From: Flammeovirga pectinis | Lineage (GTDB): Bacteria > Bacteroidota > Bacteroidia > Cytophagales > Flammeovirgaceae | Assembly: GCF_003970675.1 (NCBI RefSeq) | Contig: NZ_CP034562.1 | Span: 248,001-312,000, forward strand | Reading direction: 5' to 3' | Length of the DNA: 64,000 bases | In this document: in pieces, positions 45,660 to 54,394 of the stretch | How the letters are laid out: every line of letters begins with the position of its first letter | How positions within the stretch are numbered: the stretch's first letter is position 1 | Made by a program: the position numbers and the translations under genes | Notes under the pieces: generated by a model | Seen by the model: the letters and a program-made list of their open reading frames with translations, nothing else | Told to the model about the DNA's origin: nothing | The model's database searches: none

Positions 45660-45727
45660 AAACTGAAAATTAAAGTGAGAAAAAAGAAAAATTATATATT
45701 CTTTCTCATAACTTTCTTGGTGTAATA

Positions 45728-45735
45728 CAAAAATA
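45728..45735 (-). promoter_or_regulatory. -7 box upstream of the membrane peptide gene
   Basis: On the minus strand TATTTTTG fits TAnnTTTG, giving a leader of about 65 nt before the ATG at 45659. No clear -33 box. Confidence 0.4.
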
Positions 45736-45824
45736 CATTTTTTTTATTTAAAACGAAATATTAGATAGGAATTATATAAGTTGTTCAATAGATGATCAGT
45801 TTGTATGTAACTATCTGATTATTA

Positions 45825-45853
45825 GAGTTAATTCAAATCCCGGTGGGGCTACT
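45825..45853 (+). other. tRNA 3'-end-like fragment at the right edge of the island
   Basis: TTCAAATCCCGGTGGGGCTACT resembles a T loop, T stem and acceptor 3' strand. It agrees with the tRNA-Arg 3' end at 38840-38861 at 17 of 22 positions. No matching 5' half lies upstream, so it is not a complete tRNA. It may be a decayed attachment site. Confidence 0.4.
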
Positions 45854-45885
45854 AGGTATTAAAATCAATACTCACTCATTTTATA

Positions 45886-45922
45886 AAAACAGTCTTTTTA
45901 TTAGTGAAAAGGCTGTTTTTTG
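45886..45922 (+). terminator. terminator after the tRNA-like fragment
   Basis: AAAACAGTCTTTT pairs with AAAAGGCTGTTTT (one mismatch/G:T) across an 8-nt loop, then T. A terminator here is consistent with a former tRNA transcript. Confidence 0.65.
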
Positions 45923-46050
45923 TTACATAATTTACATAAAGTCTGTGAAAATTGTTGTACATCTATTGTTCAGTCTGAAATTAGTGAACAACAGAAATAA
46001 ATAATATTACCACAGAACATACTCTAACTTAAAGATAGATTTATCACTTT

Positions 46051-46262
46051 ACATCTATTAGGAATTTATTTTGTTTAATGTGAAATATAAATTCAACTAA
46101 AGCAGTTTATATAATCAGAAGTTAGATGAATGCGCTTAGTAGATAAGTGATAAAAAAATTGAGAGAGTTAAGTTCATGAAACCTCGTTGGTGCTACCAAC
46201 GAGGTTTTTTTTATGAGATCAATTTTAACCTATTATAAATCGATATAATTTTCTAAAAAGTA
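46051..46262. repeat. direct repeat copy 1 (about 210 bp)
   Basis: Closely matches 46891-47097 at an offset of about 840 bp. A central stretch of roughly 100 bp is identical, and the ends are more diverged. The right end contains a second copy of the last codons of the DUF885 gene (LENYIDL and stop, on the minus strand). Confidence 0.8.
46086..46212 (+). ncRNA. candidate small RNA copy 1
   Basis: The most conserved part of the duplicated segment ends in a perfect terminator hairpin (AACCTCGTTGGT / ACCAACGAGGTT, 3-nt loop, eight T; 46180-46212) oriented to the plus strand, where no gene lies upstream. That suggests an untranslated RNA on the plus strand. No known RNA family recognised. Confidence 0.35.
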
Positions 46263-46319
46263 GGAACATAAAAAAAGGTGCCAATTAATATTGACACCTC
46301 TTAATGGTTTACTACAAAT

Positions 46320-46742
46320 TTATTTTGCAATATAAATATCATTCTGATTGATATTTACTTTACTCTTATTAATAGGCATTGTGATTGTTACCTCATATTT
46401 CACATCGTAATCGTAGGCTTCTCTAGTACATTCGGATAAATTAATACCATACTCTTCTACTAAAGGTATATATGCTTTAGAAGCGGCAACTTCAGCATAT
46501 TTTGCAAATTCAGGTTTACTAATAACTTTAATTGTCATGAGACCTTTTTTTGCATTATATGAGTAAGAATAAGCAACATCTGCCGTGTTATCTTTATTTA
46601 TATCTTCTATTGTAGTTTCAGATATAAATGCATTATGATCTTTTAAATATTGGAGCTTTCCTACACCAGTTTCAATTGATTGTGCTTGAAGTGTTAAAAG
46701 TGTAGTGATAAATAGTAGAGATGATAAAATTAACTTTTTCAT
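46320..46742 (-). CDS. secreted hypothetical protein between the direct repeats
   Basis: 140 residues with a signal peptide (ends LTLQAQ) and a small mixed domain containing KGLMTIKVISKPEFAKYAEVAASKAYIPLVEEYG. I do not recognise the family. It is a complete gene with a long leader, placed exactly between the two copies of the 210-bp repeat, as though inserted or duplicated with it. Confidence 0.65.
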   Translation of the reverse strand: MKKLILSSLLFITTLLTLQAQSIETGVGKLQYLKDHNAFISETTIEDINKDNTADVAYSYSYNAKKGLMTIKVISKPEFAKYAEVAASKAYIPLVEEYGINLSECTREAYDYDVKYEVTITMPINKSKVNINQNDIYIAK

Positions 46743-46890
46743 GATTTATAATTTTAATTGTTTTAAGTTAATTTACTCAACGACAGTATCTTGTAATTGA
46801 ATGAGTTTGTTAGTATTAGTTATGTAAATAAATGAGAATGAGGGGAACTATTTTTATAAATATAGAAATTGGAGACACTAATTAGAGTTC

Positions 46891-47097
46891 ACATCTATTA
46901 GTAATTTACTTTGTTTAATATGAAACAAAAATCAACTAAAGCAGTTTATATAATCAGAAGTTAGATGAATGCGCTTAGTAGATAAGTGATAAAAAAATTG
47001 AGAGAGTTAAGTTCATGAAACCTCGTTGGTACTGCCAACGAGGTTTTTTTATGCTATAATTTTAATCTATTATAAGTCAATATAATTTTCTAAAACA
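46891..47097. repeat. direct repeat copy 2, overlapping the 3' end of the DUF885 gene
   Basis: Counterpart of 46051-46262. Because its right end is the live 3' end of the DUF885 gene, this copy is probably the original. The stretch 46743-46890 to its left holds no gene. Confidence 0.8.
46924..47050 (+). ncRNA. candidate small RNA copy 2
   Basis: Nearly identical to copy 1. The hairpin at 47019-47050 keeps its AACCTCGTTGG / CCAACGAGGTT stem and T tract while the loop differs, as expected if the structure is under selection. It could instead be only the terminator of a lost gene. Confidence 0.35.
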
Positions 47098-48362
47098 GAA
47101 AAAGGTGTGTTACCAAATTGAAGTATTTTTTCGTGAAATTTAATTAAAGAAAATCCGTCTTTCTTTGCCGCTTTTTCTTTCCATTCTAAAATTTTACCAC
47201 CACCATATTTGTAGGTAACCACTTGTGCAGGCCATCTTTTCATTCTTGCAATTTCCCGTTGAGCAATTTGATCTTGATCAACAATATATTTTTGCCAGAA
47301 TAGTAATGCTTCTTCATCAGTCCAATTGTAATAATTAAGGCCAACATCCATACTTACCCTTACCGATCTTATCAGATCCCATTCCCATTTGCCGAGTTCA
47401 TCATAAATTGTTTTATAAGCACCAAGTGTTACTCCAAGCTCTTCAACATAAGCTGCATAGCCTTCTATAAAACCGTAATATTCAAACTTATTTTGTAATG
47501 CAGTTCTATCCGTTTTTTTCTCTAGATCTATTTGATAATGATGTCCAGGTATACCTTCATGAAGATAAATCCAAGCAATTTGTCTTTTGTTATATGGTGC
47601 ATCAAAATAATTGTAATAAAATGTTTGTTGATTATCCATATAATACGCAGGAGCAATTGCCATTCGTTTAATTGTACCTTGCTTAATAATCAGGTTTGTA
47701 ATTTTGTTTACATCAGGAAAGTAGAGTGGGGCAGTTGTATCAATTTCAATTTTGAGTCTCTCAAAAGCAAGTTGAATAGAATCTACATCAGTATAATAAA
47801 ACTGAGGTAAATGAATGTATTCCTGAAAAGTACTACTGTCCATTCCAGATTGTATTTGAATGGATTTCATATTTCGTTTAACTCTATCAATTTCTTTTAA
47901 ACCAAAGGCATAAATTTTATCTGGAGTAGCTTCTTTATCAACCCATTTTTTTAGAAAGTAGGTGTACCATTCTTTCCCGTTTTTTAAAGTGGATAAACCT
48001 TTTGTAGAAATACTATCAGTAGCTATAGTTTTCCATTGTTTTTCTAAACGTAATCGTTCAAGGTTTAAATCAGTTTCGTATCGAATTAAATCATAGTTTA
48101 ATTTTTCTTTTGTTGATATGTTACGCACATCAATTGTGGACAACTGCTCTTTTATGTTGATAAAAAAATCATACTGAAGGAGAACAGAGTCTTCACTTTT
48201 TATAGACGCAATATTTTGTTGATAACTTAACTGTAACGGCGAAATATTAAGGCTATCATACTCTTTAATAAATTTTGATTTAAAATTGGTCCACTCATCT
48301 GTTTTTTGAGGAGTACACGATAGTATTAAGAAGCCAATAATTGTAATAAGTAAATTTTTCAA
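47070..48362 (-). CDS. DUF885 family lipoprotein, putative zinc peptidase
   Basis: 430 residues with lipobox LLSC-like FLILSC (C16). The core motif LHEGIPGHHYQ is the HExxxxH-type metal-binding signature of DUF885, followed by GFIEGYAAYVEELG (Glu ligand region) and WDLIRSVRVSMDVGLNYY. Members are thought to be metallopeptidases; the substrate is not known. The gene stands alone; its 3' end has been copied to 46.2 kb. Confidence 0.9.
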   Translation of the reverse strand: MKNLLITIIGFLILSCTPQKTDEWTNFKSKFIKEYDSLNISPLQLSYQQNIASIKSEDSVLLQYDFFINIKEQLSTIDVRNISTKEKLNYDLIRYETDLNLERLRLEKQWKTIATDSISTKGLSTLKNGKEWYTYFLKKWVDKEATPDKIYAFGLKEIDRVKRNMKSIQIQSGMDSSTFQEYIHLPQFYYTDVDSIQLAFERLKIEIDTTAPLYFPDVNKITNLIIKQGTIKRMAIAPAYYMDNQQTFYYNYFDAPYNKRQIAWIYLHEGIPGHHYQIDLEKKTDRTALQNKFEYYGFIEGYAAYVEELGVTLGAYKTIYDELGKWEWDLIRSVRVSMDVGLNYYNWTDEEALLFWQKYIVDQDQIAQREIARMKRWPAQVVTYKYGGGKILEWKEKAAKKDGFSLIKFHEKILQFGNTPFSVLENYIDL

Positions 48363-48558
48363 AAAAGTAGGTTTAAAGTATTAAGTAATATGCTTGTATT
48401 GTAGTAAAGAAGTGTTTTACCAAGTCGCAATTTTAAGAAAAGAATGCCTACTCTGCTAATACAAATTGGTAATAAGTATGATAAATCAAAAAGACAAGAT
48501 TATATAAAAGTTATAGTCTAGTATTGAGTTAAATTAAAAATTAATGATACTAATTGCT

Positions 48559-49515
48559 TCATTCACGAATTAAAACCTTATAAATTTCCTCAGCAATCAC
48601 CGTTGCACCTTTTGTAGACGGGTGTACACCATCCGGAAAGTCACTTTTCATGTTTTTAGTAACCTCATGAATTGGAATTATTTTAATATTTCTTTCTTTG
48701 GCTACCTTGATTAGAATAGGTATAATTTCTTCTTCAACAATCTGGTTTCGGATATCAAAAGTATTAGGATAGATCATTGGTGGAGTGGCTAAATAGATTT
48801 CTGGGTTACTTGCTAAAGACGCATAAGAAGTAATGAATGCATTTAAATCTTCTTCAAAGTAGGTTTTTCTTATATCCCATATCTGAGGTTTAGAATCATT
48901 TGTACCGAGCATTATCACTACTTTATTTGGTAGAAATATAGTATGCGATTGTTTAAATGCAGCTGTTACCCAGTAGCTATCATTTACACCTTTAGAGAGT
49001 GTTCTTCCGGAATTTCCAAAGTTATTTACTAGATAGTTATCCCCTAACCTATGTTGTAACTGAGTGGGATAACAATTAGCATAACGTTCGGGTATTCCGT
49101 GGCCATAAGTAATACTATTACCTACACATGCTACTCTTATTTTATCTTTCAAATTAAATTTTTCAGCACAACCGTTAAAGGGTACAATTGGTAATATAGT
49201 ATCTCCATCTACTCTAATAGTTCTAAAACCTCCATTTGCACACGGCCCAAAAGCATACTCTCCAGTGTTCCAATCTGTACCGTTAAAGTATTTGTACTCG
49301 TATGTTTTATTAGTTTCTACTTCTAATGTAACCTCATAAATAGTACCCGTTGTATTTATAAGTTGAGTTTCTTTGAGCTTCCAATTATTAACATTCCCAG
49401 ACAAATGTATGCCTTCTGTATGTACTTTCTCTCCAGTCATATCTACTCTAAAAGTGACTTTAGAAGCATAAGATGGGAGGGTGAAAAGTAATAGGATATA
49501 GAATAAATTTTTCAT
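48559..49515 (-). CDS. secreted SGNH/GDSL hydrolase with N-terminal starch-binding-like domain
   Basis: 318 residues, signal peptide (ends PSYAS). An N-terminal beta domain (residues about 20-110, FRVDMTGE, HLSGNVNNWK, YEYKYFNGTDWN) resembles CBM20/48-like modules. The SGNH hydrolase domain follows, with block I CVGNSITYG (catalytic Ser), block II NNFGNSGRT (Gly), block III MLGTNDS (Asn) and block V FPDGVHPS (Asp and His). Probably a carbohydrate esterase or lipase acting outside the cell. Confidence 0.88.
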   Translation of the reverse strand: MKNLFYILLLFTLPSYASKVTFRVDMTGEKVHTEGIHLSGNVNNWKLKETQLINTTGTIYEVTLEVETNKTYEYKYFNGTDWNTGEYAFGPCANGGFRTIRVDGDTILPIVPFNGCAEKFNLKDKIRVACVGNSITYGHGIPERYANCYPTQLQHRLGDNYLVNNFGNSGRTLSKGVNDSYWVTAAFKQSHTIFLPNKVVIMLGTNDSKPQIWDIRKTYFEEDLNAFITSYASLASNPEIYLATPPMIYPNTFDIRNQIVEEEIIPILIKVAKERNIKIIPIHEVTKNMKSDFPDGVHPSTKGATVIAEEIYKVLIRE

Positions 49516-49634
49516 ATTAAAATAAAAATACTTAATTATTTTGTAGAATGTATTACTAATTACTTCACTATTAGAAAAAAGAAAATAGTATATTAGAAGT
49601 AGATCAATCTAAAGAAAAATAATTTATCATAAAG

Positions 49635-51080
49635 ATGATTAGAACTACCTACATTATAGTAAGCTTTATATTATTCCCAATATTTATTTTAGCGTATGAT
49701 TATTTACCAGATCAGACGGTCGCTATCACAATTTTAATGACGCTTTTATTAATTGGTTGGTACGATGTTTTTCAGAAAAAAAATGCAATCCTTCGAGATT
49801 ATCCTATTGTAGGTCATTTTAGATATATATTTAAAGCTATAGCCCCTGAGTTACAACAATATTTTATAGAAAGAAATACAGACGGAAAACCTTTCAATAA
49901 AAATGAGATCAGCTTGATAAAATCGAGATCTGAAAACCAAGAGAAATTTCACCCTTTTGGAACCGAATTAGATTTTTATGCTGATAAAGTACAATGGTTG
50001 GGTCATGCTTTTATACCAGGTAAAAAGATGGCGGAACCTCCTAGAATTAAGGTTGGGGGAGAACATTGTTTAAAGCCATATAATGCTGCATTGTTAAATG
50101 TATCTGCTATGAGTTTTGGTTCGTTAAGTGCCAATGCAATAACAGCTTTAAATAGTGGAGCAAGAAAAGGAGGATTTTACCATAATACAGGTGAAGGTGG
50201 AATAACGCCTTTTCATCAGCAAGGAGGCGATATAGTATTGCAAATTGGTACAGGTAATTTTGGTTTTAGAAATAATGATGGCTCTTTTAATGATGAAGCT
50301 TTTGTGAAAAAGGGAACATTGAAAGAAGTGAAAATGATAGAAATAAAGCTTTCTCAAGGGGCAAAACCAGGGCATGGAGGCGTATTACCTGCAGCCAAAA
50401 ATACAGAAGAAATTGCAAGAATTCGTTTAGTAAAACCACATACTAATATATTATCTCCACCTGTTAATCCAGAAATTAAAGAGGTAGGAGATATTCCTAA
50501 ATTTGTGAAAAGAGTAAGGGCATTATCAGAAGGTAAACCTGTAGGTTTTAAGCTATGTATTGGTATTAAAGCGGAATTTATTAAGCTAATTGACACTTGT
50601 ATTGAACAAGGAAACTTACCAGATTTTATTACAGTAGATGCTGCTGAAGGAGGAACGGGAGCTGCACCTTTAGAATATTCAGATCATATTGGTATGAAAG
50701 GTGATGAAGCTCTGAAGTTTGTAGTACAAGTATTAAAAGAAAAGAATGTTAGAGAGCAAGTAAAAGTAATCTATGCTGGTAAAGTTATGGATGGTTTTTC
50801 TCTATTTAAAGCATTATGTTTTGGTGCAGATTTTTGTAATAGTGCCAGAGGGTTTATGTTCTCATTAGGTTGTATTCAGTCTTTAAGATGTCATACAGAT
50901 ACTTGTCCGACAGGAATTGCTACACAAAACAAGTCATTACAAAAAGGCTTAGATCCTACTTTAAAGAGTGAGAGAGTGTTCCATTATCAAGAAAATACCT
51001 TGAAATCATTTTTAGAAATATTGAGTACTTCTGGCTGTAATGCTTTAAGTGATTTAAAACCTGAATTAATTCAAGACTAG
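49635..51080 (+). CDS. FMN-binding glutamate synthase-like protein
   Basis: 481 residues. Two N-terminal helices are followed by the GltB central/FMN-binding (TIM barrel) domain. NVSAMSFGSLSANAITAL, GGFYHNTGEGGI, QGAKPGHGGVLPA, DAAEGGTGAAPLEYSDHIG and CIQSLRCHTDTCPTGIA are family signatures, including Cys residues in the 3Fe-4S position. It lacks the amidotransferase and gltD parts of true glutamate synthase; the reaction of this membrane-anchored class is not settled. Confidence 0.9.
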   Translation: MIRTTYIIVSFILFPIFILAYDYLPDQTVAITILMTLLLIGWYDVFQKKNAILRDYPIVGHFRYIFKAIAPELQQYFIERNTDGKPFNKNEISLIKSRSENQEKFHPFGTELDFYADKVQWLGHAFIPGKKMAEPPRIKVGGEHCLKPYNAALLNVSAMSFGSLSANAITALNSGARKGGFYHNTGEGGITPFHQQGGDIVLQIGTGNFGFRNNDGSFNDEAFVKKGTLKEVKMIEIKLSQGAKPGHGGVLPAAKNTEEIARIRLVKPHTNILSPPVNPEIKEVGDIPKFVKRVRALSEGKPVGFKLCIGIKAEFIKLIDTCIEQGNLPDFITVDAAEGGTGAAPLEYSDHIGMKGDEALKFVVQVLKEKNVREQVKVIYAGKVMDGFSLFKALCFGADFCNSARGFMFSLGCIQSLRCHTDTCPTGIATQNKSLQKGLDPTLKSERVFHYQENTLKSFLEILSTSGCNALSDLKPELIQD

Positions 51081-51101
51081 ATCAATAATTTTTATAAAAT
51101 T

Positions 51102-51148
51102 AAAATCCTCTGTACATGTATTTAATACTATGCACAGAGGATTTTTTT
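51102..51148. terminator. bidirectional terminator
   Basis: AAAATCCTCTGT pairs with ACAGAGGATTTT (12 bp) with A and T runs on either side, between two converging genes. Confidence 0.85.
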
Positions 51149-51186
51149 ATTGATAATTATTTGTAAGGTAAACGATCAATGAAGAA

Positions 51187-52269
51187 CTAAAGATTTTCTG
51201 CTAAAGCTTTTACCACTGGGTTATTAGGGTAAAACTCTTTTAGAATTACTTTAATTACAGTATAAACTGGCACTGCTAATATCATTCCTACAATACCAAA
51301 AAGAACACCTGAAATAAAGATTACCAAGAAAATTTCTAACGGATGTGAGTTGACACTTTTTGAGAATATAATTGGCTGAGAGAAATTATTATCAATAAAT
51401 TGAGTGATTCCGTAAGCAACAGAAATCTTTACAATTAATGGAATAAATTCACTTTGGAAATCCATATTAATGTTATCTGTAAGTGCAAGAATGTACATTA
51501 ATATTAATCCAATAAGCGGACCTACATAAGGTATTAAGTTAAGTATAGCGCATAAAAATGCAATAACTAATGGATTACTAACACCAATTACCATTAAGGA
51601 TACTAAGTATAAAATGAACACAATTAATATCTGAACACTTAAACCAATGAAGTAACGAGATAATAATTTTTTAATTTTTATGATTGACGATTTTATTTCT
51701 TTTTCATTCTCTATAGGGAGTACAGAGATAAAAAAGTCACCAATTTGCTCACTCTCTTTGATAAAGAAAAAGGCTATAAAACAAACCGAAAAGACACCTA
51801 CACTATAAGAACCAACTGTATTAATAATCGACTTAAATATTTTTGGAGCATTATTGATTTTATTCAGTATTACACCTCCTAAATTTAAAGAAGATAAGTC
51901 TAAGCCATATTTTAAAGTTGATTGATTGAGTGAATCAAAAGTTAGGTTAATATTCGATTTAAACTCATCCATATTGATAAGTGATAAATCTCTGGCTTCT
52001 TGAATTATTAAAGGAATAAAAAGACTTAAAAATGCCGTGAGTAACAGCAGAAATAATACAACAACAGATAAAAGTGCACTATTATTTGAGAAGTTAAATC
52101 GTCTTTTTAAGAAAGATTTTAATGGGTAGGCAATGAGAGCAATAACACCTGCTATTGCAATGTAAATAATTACCGATTTTATTAAAAACAGCGTATATAG
52201 TCCTATACAAAATAGAGCAAGCTTTTTTATCGTATCAAGCAGCCCTTTACTAATTACTTTATAATCCAT
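51187..52269 (-). CDS. AI-2E family transporter (PerM-like permease)
   Basis: 360 residues with about seven helices. GVSNPLVIAFLCAILNLIPYVGPLIG and the C-terminal FSKSVNSHPLEIFLVIFISGVLFGIVGMILAVPVYTV are clear family signatures. Members export small molecules or act as Na+/H+ antiporters; the autoinducer link is not general. Single gene. Confidence 0.9.
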   Translation of the reverse strand: MDYKVISKGLLDTIKKLALFCIGLYTLFLIKSVIIYIAIAGVIALIAYPLKSFLKRRFNFSNNSALLSVVVLFLLLLTAFLSLFIPLIIQEARDLSLINMDEFKSNINLTFDSLNQSTLKYGLDLSSLNLGGVILNKINNAPKIFKSIINTVGSYSVGVFSVCFIAFFFIKESEQIGDFFISVLPIENEKEIKSSIIKIKKLLSRYFIGLSVQILIVFILYLVSLMVIGVSNPLVIAFLCAILNLIPYVGPLIGLILMYILALTDNINMDFQSEFIPLIVKISVAYGITQFIDNNFSQPIIFSKSVNSHPLEIFLVIFISGVLFGIVGMILAVPVYTVIKVILKEFYPNNPVVKALAENL

Positions 52270-52519
52270 TAATTGAAGAATTAAGATGTGTGAAACTATA
52301 ATAGCAAACGGCTTAAGTATTTTATTTTTTTACATATTTTGTTTTAAAAATATAAAATATTGATTATTAACTTATTATTGGTATTTGAATGTGCTGGTTT
52401 TTAATGAAGTAAAGAGTAGTTAAGGATCGTGATTAAAACTTAATGTTTAGTTTTAACCTTGGGTAATAGCCTTTTCTTAATTACTATTGATTATTCAAAC
52501 AACTAATATTTCTAATATA

Positions 52520-53386
52520 ATGTCTCAAAAACAATCATCTTTCTACCCATCAATTTTACAAGGATGGGGTATTGTTGGAATCTTTCTTATTGTATCAATT
52601 TTCGTGTCAATCGTTACTTCAGGTTTTGAAGGGGTGTTAGATAAAGGATTAATACTCTTTATAACTTACCTATTTGCAATGGGGATTCCTTTAGGAATTA
52701 TTTATTCTGTGCGTAAGAAAAAGACAGGTATAACATCATTTAATTTTAAGTTAGATTATCTAGTTATTGTCCCAGTACTTTTCTTTGTGACTTTAGGGTT
52801 ACAATTGGGTTTAATAGGGCCAATTACAGATTTAATTCCTATGCCAGAAGAATTTGTTACTTTTTTTAAAGAACTAATGGGCGACAAAGACATCTATAAT
52901 TTCTTAACGGTAGTAATTGCTGCTCCAATTTTAGAAGAATTAATTTTTAGAGGATTAATATTAGATGGATTCTTAAAGAGATACTCTCCAACTAAAGCTA
53001 TTCTTTTTTCGAGTATGTTTTTTGGAATTATACACTTTAACCCTTGGCAGTTTGTAGCAGCAATGATTTTAGGTTGCTTTATTGGTTGGGTTTATTTAAA
53101 AACTAAGAGTGTGAGCTACGGTATTATTATTCATATGATAAACAATGGATGTGCATTTGCAATAATGATGTTTATTTCTGAAGATCAAATGAATTTGACT
53201 GGACCAGAATTATATGGAGGTAGTACTAATTATGTGATTATAATTATTGGTTCTTTGTTAGTAACGGGCGTAGGTCTTTATTACTTATCAAAGTATTTTA
53301 AAGAAACTGTACCTCCAATTACTTGGAAAGAGGATGCTATTGATGATTTTGATAGTGAAATTGGAAATACTACAACTGTAGAGTAA
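52520..53386 (+). CDS. CPBP family intramembrane metalloprotease
   Basis: About 288 residues with eight hydrophobic helices. Motifs APILEELIFRGLI (EExxxR), FGIIHFNPWQF (His) and IIHMINNGCAF (HxxxN) are the Abi/CPBP catalytic set. I chose the ATG at 52520; a TTG at 52487 would extend it. CPBP proteases cleave membrane substrates or isoprenylated proteins; the target is unknown. Confidence 0.9.
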   Translation: MSQKQSSFYPSILQGWGIVGIFLIVSIFVSIVTSGFEGVLDKGLILFITYLFAMGIPLGIIYSVRKKKTGITSFNFKLDYLVIVPVLFFVTLGLQLGLIGPITDLIPMPEEFVTFFKELMGDKDIYNFLTVVIAAPILEELIFRGLILDGFLKRYSPTKAILFSSMFFGIIHFNPWQFVAAMILGCFIGWVYLKTKSVSYGIIIHMINNGCAFAIMMFISEDQMNLTGPELYGGSTNYVIIIIGSLLVTGVGLYYLSKYFKETVPPITWKEDAIDDFDSEIGNTTTVE

Positions 53387-53440
53387 TTAGATTTTTATAA
53401 GCAAAAACAGGTTGCAACTGTTTCTAGAATCTAAGCATAA

Positions 53441-53470
53441 AAAAAGCACTAGGAGATCTCCTAATGCTTT
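53441..53470. terminator. bidirectional terminator
   Basis: AAAAAGCACTAGGAG pairs with CTCCTAATGCTTTTT (one or two mismatches), between converging genes. Confidence 0.8.
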
Positions 53471-53495
53471 TTTTATATAAAAATGAGCCTACTTC

Positions 53496-54272
53496 TTAAT
53501 TATCAAATTCAGGATATTCACGCTTCATTCTACGTAACCAACCTTCATATAAAGTATGGTATGGGTCAGAGTTATTTCCTTCATGTGGCAATCCAGCCAT
53601 CACTTCTTTTTTCTGTTCTGGCACATTATCTACAATCGCTTCATTTACGTTAATTACTCCTTGAGGACTGCCTAGCGCACGTGTTTGAATCTTACAAGAT
53701 TTTTCAAGGAAGAACATATAAAAGAAAGCTTCACCGATAGTTTCGCCAACAGATAGCGTACCGTGATTTCTAAGCATTAATATTTTCTTATCTCCAATAT
53801 CCGACAACATACGAGGAGCTTCATCCGCATTTACAACCACACCTTCGTAATCATGATAAGCAATATTAGAGTGAATCAGCATATCATCTTGGCAAAGCGG
53901 AAGCACGCCGTCTTTCATTGCCGAAACTGCCACACCATCAACTGTATGTAAGTGCATTGCAGAATTGATTGAGTCGTTTCCGAAGATCAAACCAGAATGA
54001 ATATTCCATCCTGCTTTATTTAATTGGTATCCATTATCTGTAAGAATTGTCCCGTCTTTTCTAACTTTAATTAATGATGAAGCAGTAATTTCATCGAACG
54101 TTAAACCGAAAGGATTTAATAATAAACAATCAGGTTCACCCGGAACTCTAGCCGAAAGATGTCCAAAAGTAGTGTACTCAAATCCTAAATAATAGAAAGC
54201 TCTATATGCTGCTGCTAATTCAACTCTAGTAGTCCATTCTGCCGCTGTAACTTGTTCTTTAATAGATTTCAT
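53496..54272 (-). CDS. class II aldolase/adducin family protein
   Basis: 258 residues. GHLSARVPGEPDCLLLNPFGLTFDE, MHLHTVDGVAVSAM (zinc His pair), the third His in MLRNHGTLSVGE and EAFFYMFFLEKSCKIQ fit the aldolase II fold used by fuculose-phosphate aldolase-like enzymes and decarboxylases. The longer form seen here is closer to the adducin-like class whose substrate is unknown. Divergent from an AraC regulator (122 bp apart), which may control it. Confidence 0.88.
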   Translation of the reverse strand: MKSIKEQVTAAEWTTRVELAAAYRAFYYLGFEYTTFGHLSARVPGEPDCLLLNPFGLTFDEITASSLIKVRKDGTILTDNGYQLNKAGWNIHSGLIFGNDSINSAMHLHTVDGVAVSAMKDGVLPLCQDDMLIHSNIAYHDYEGVVVNADEAPRMLSDIGDKKILMLRNHGTLSVGETIGEAFFYMFFLEKSCKIQTRALGSPQGVINVNEAIVDNVPEQKKEVMAGLPHEGNNSDPYHTLYEGWLRRMKREYPEFDN

Positions 54273-54394
54273 AATGTTTTTTTTTTTGATTTATTACTTT
54301 GTTTTGATGTTACAAATGTAGTGGGTGTCAAAAGTTTTTAGTCGTAAAATCCTGTTAGCAATGGGTAAATTCCTGTAAGAATGATTATCTTAAA

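Noticed and set aside
45780-45853. A complete tRNA gene at the right edge of the island
   Set aside because: Only the T arm and acceptor 3' strand can be drawn; no complementary acceptor 5' strand or anticodon arm lies upstream.
52487-52519. TTG start giving a longer CPBP protease
   Set aside because: The ATG at 52520 gives the usual family length; the extension is polar and not conserved in kind.
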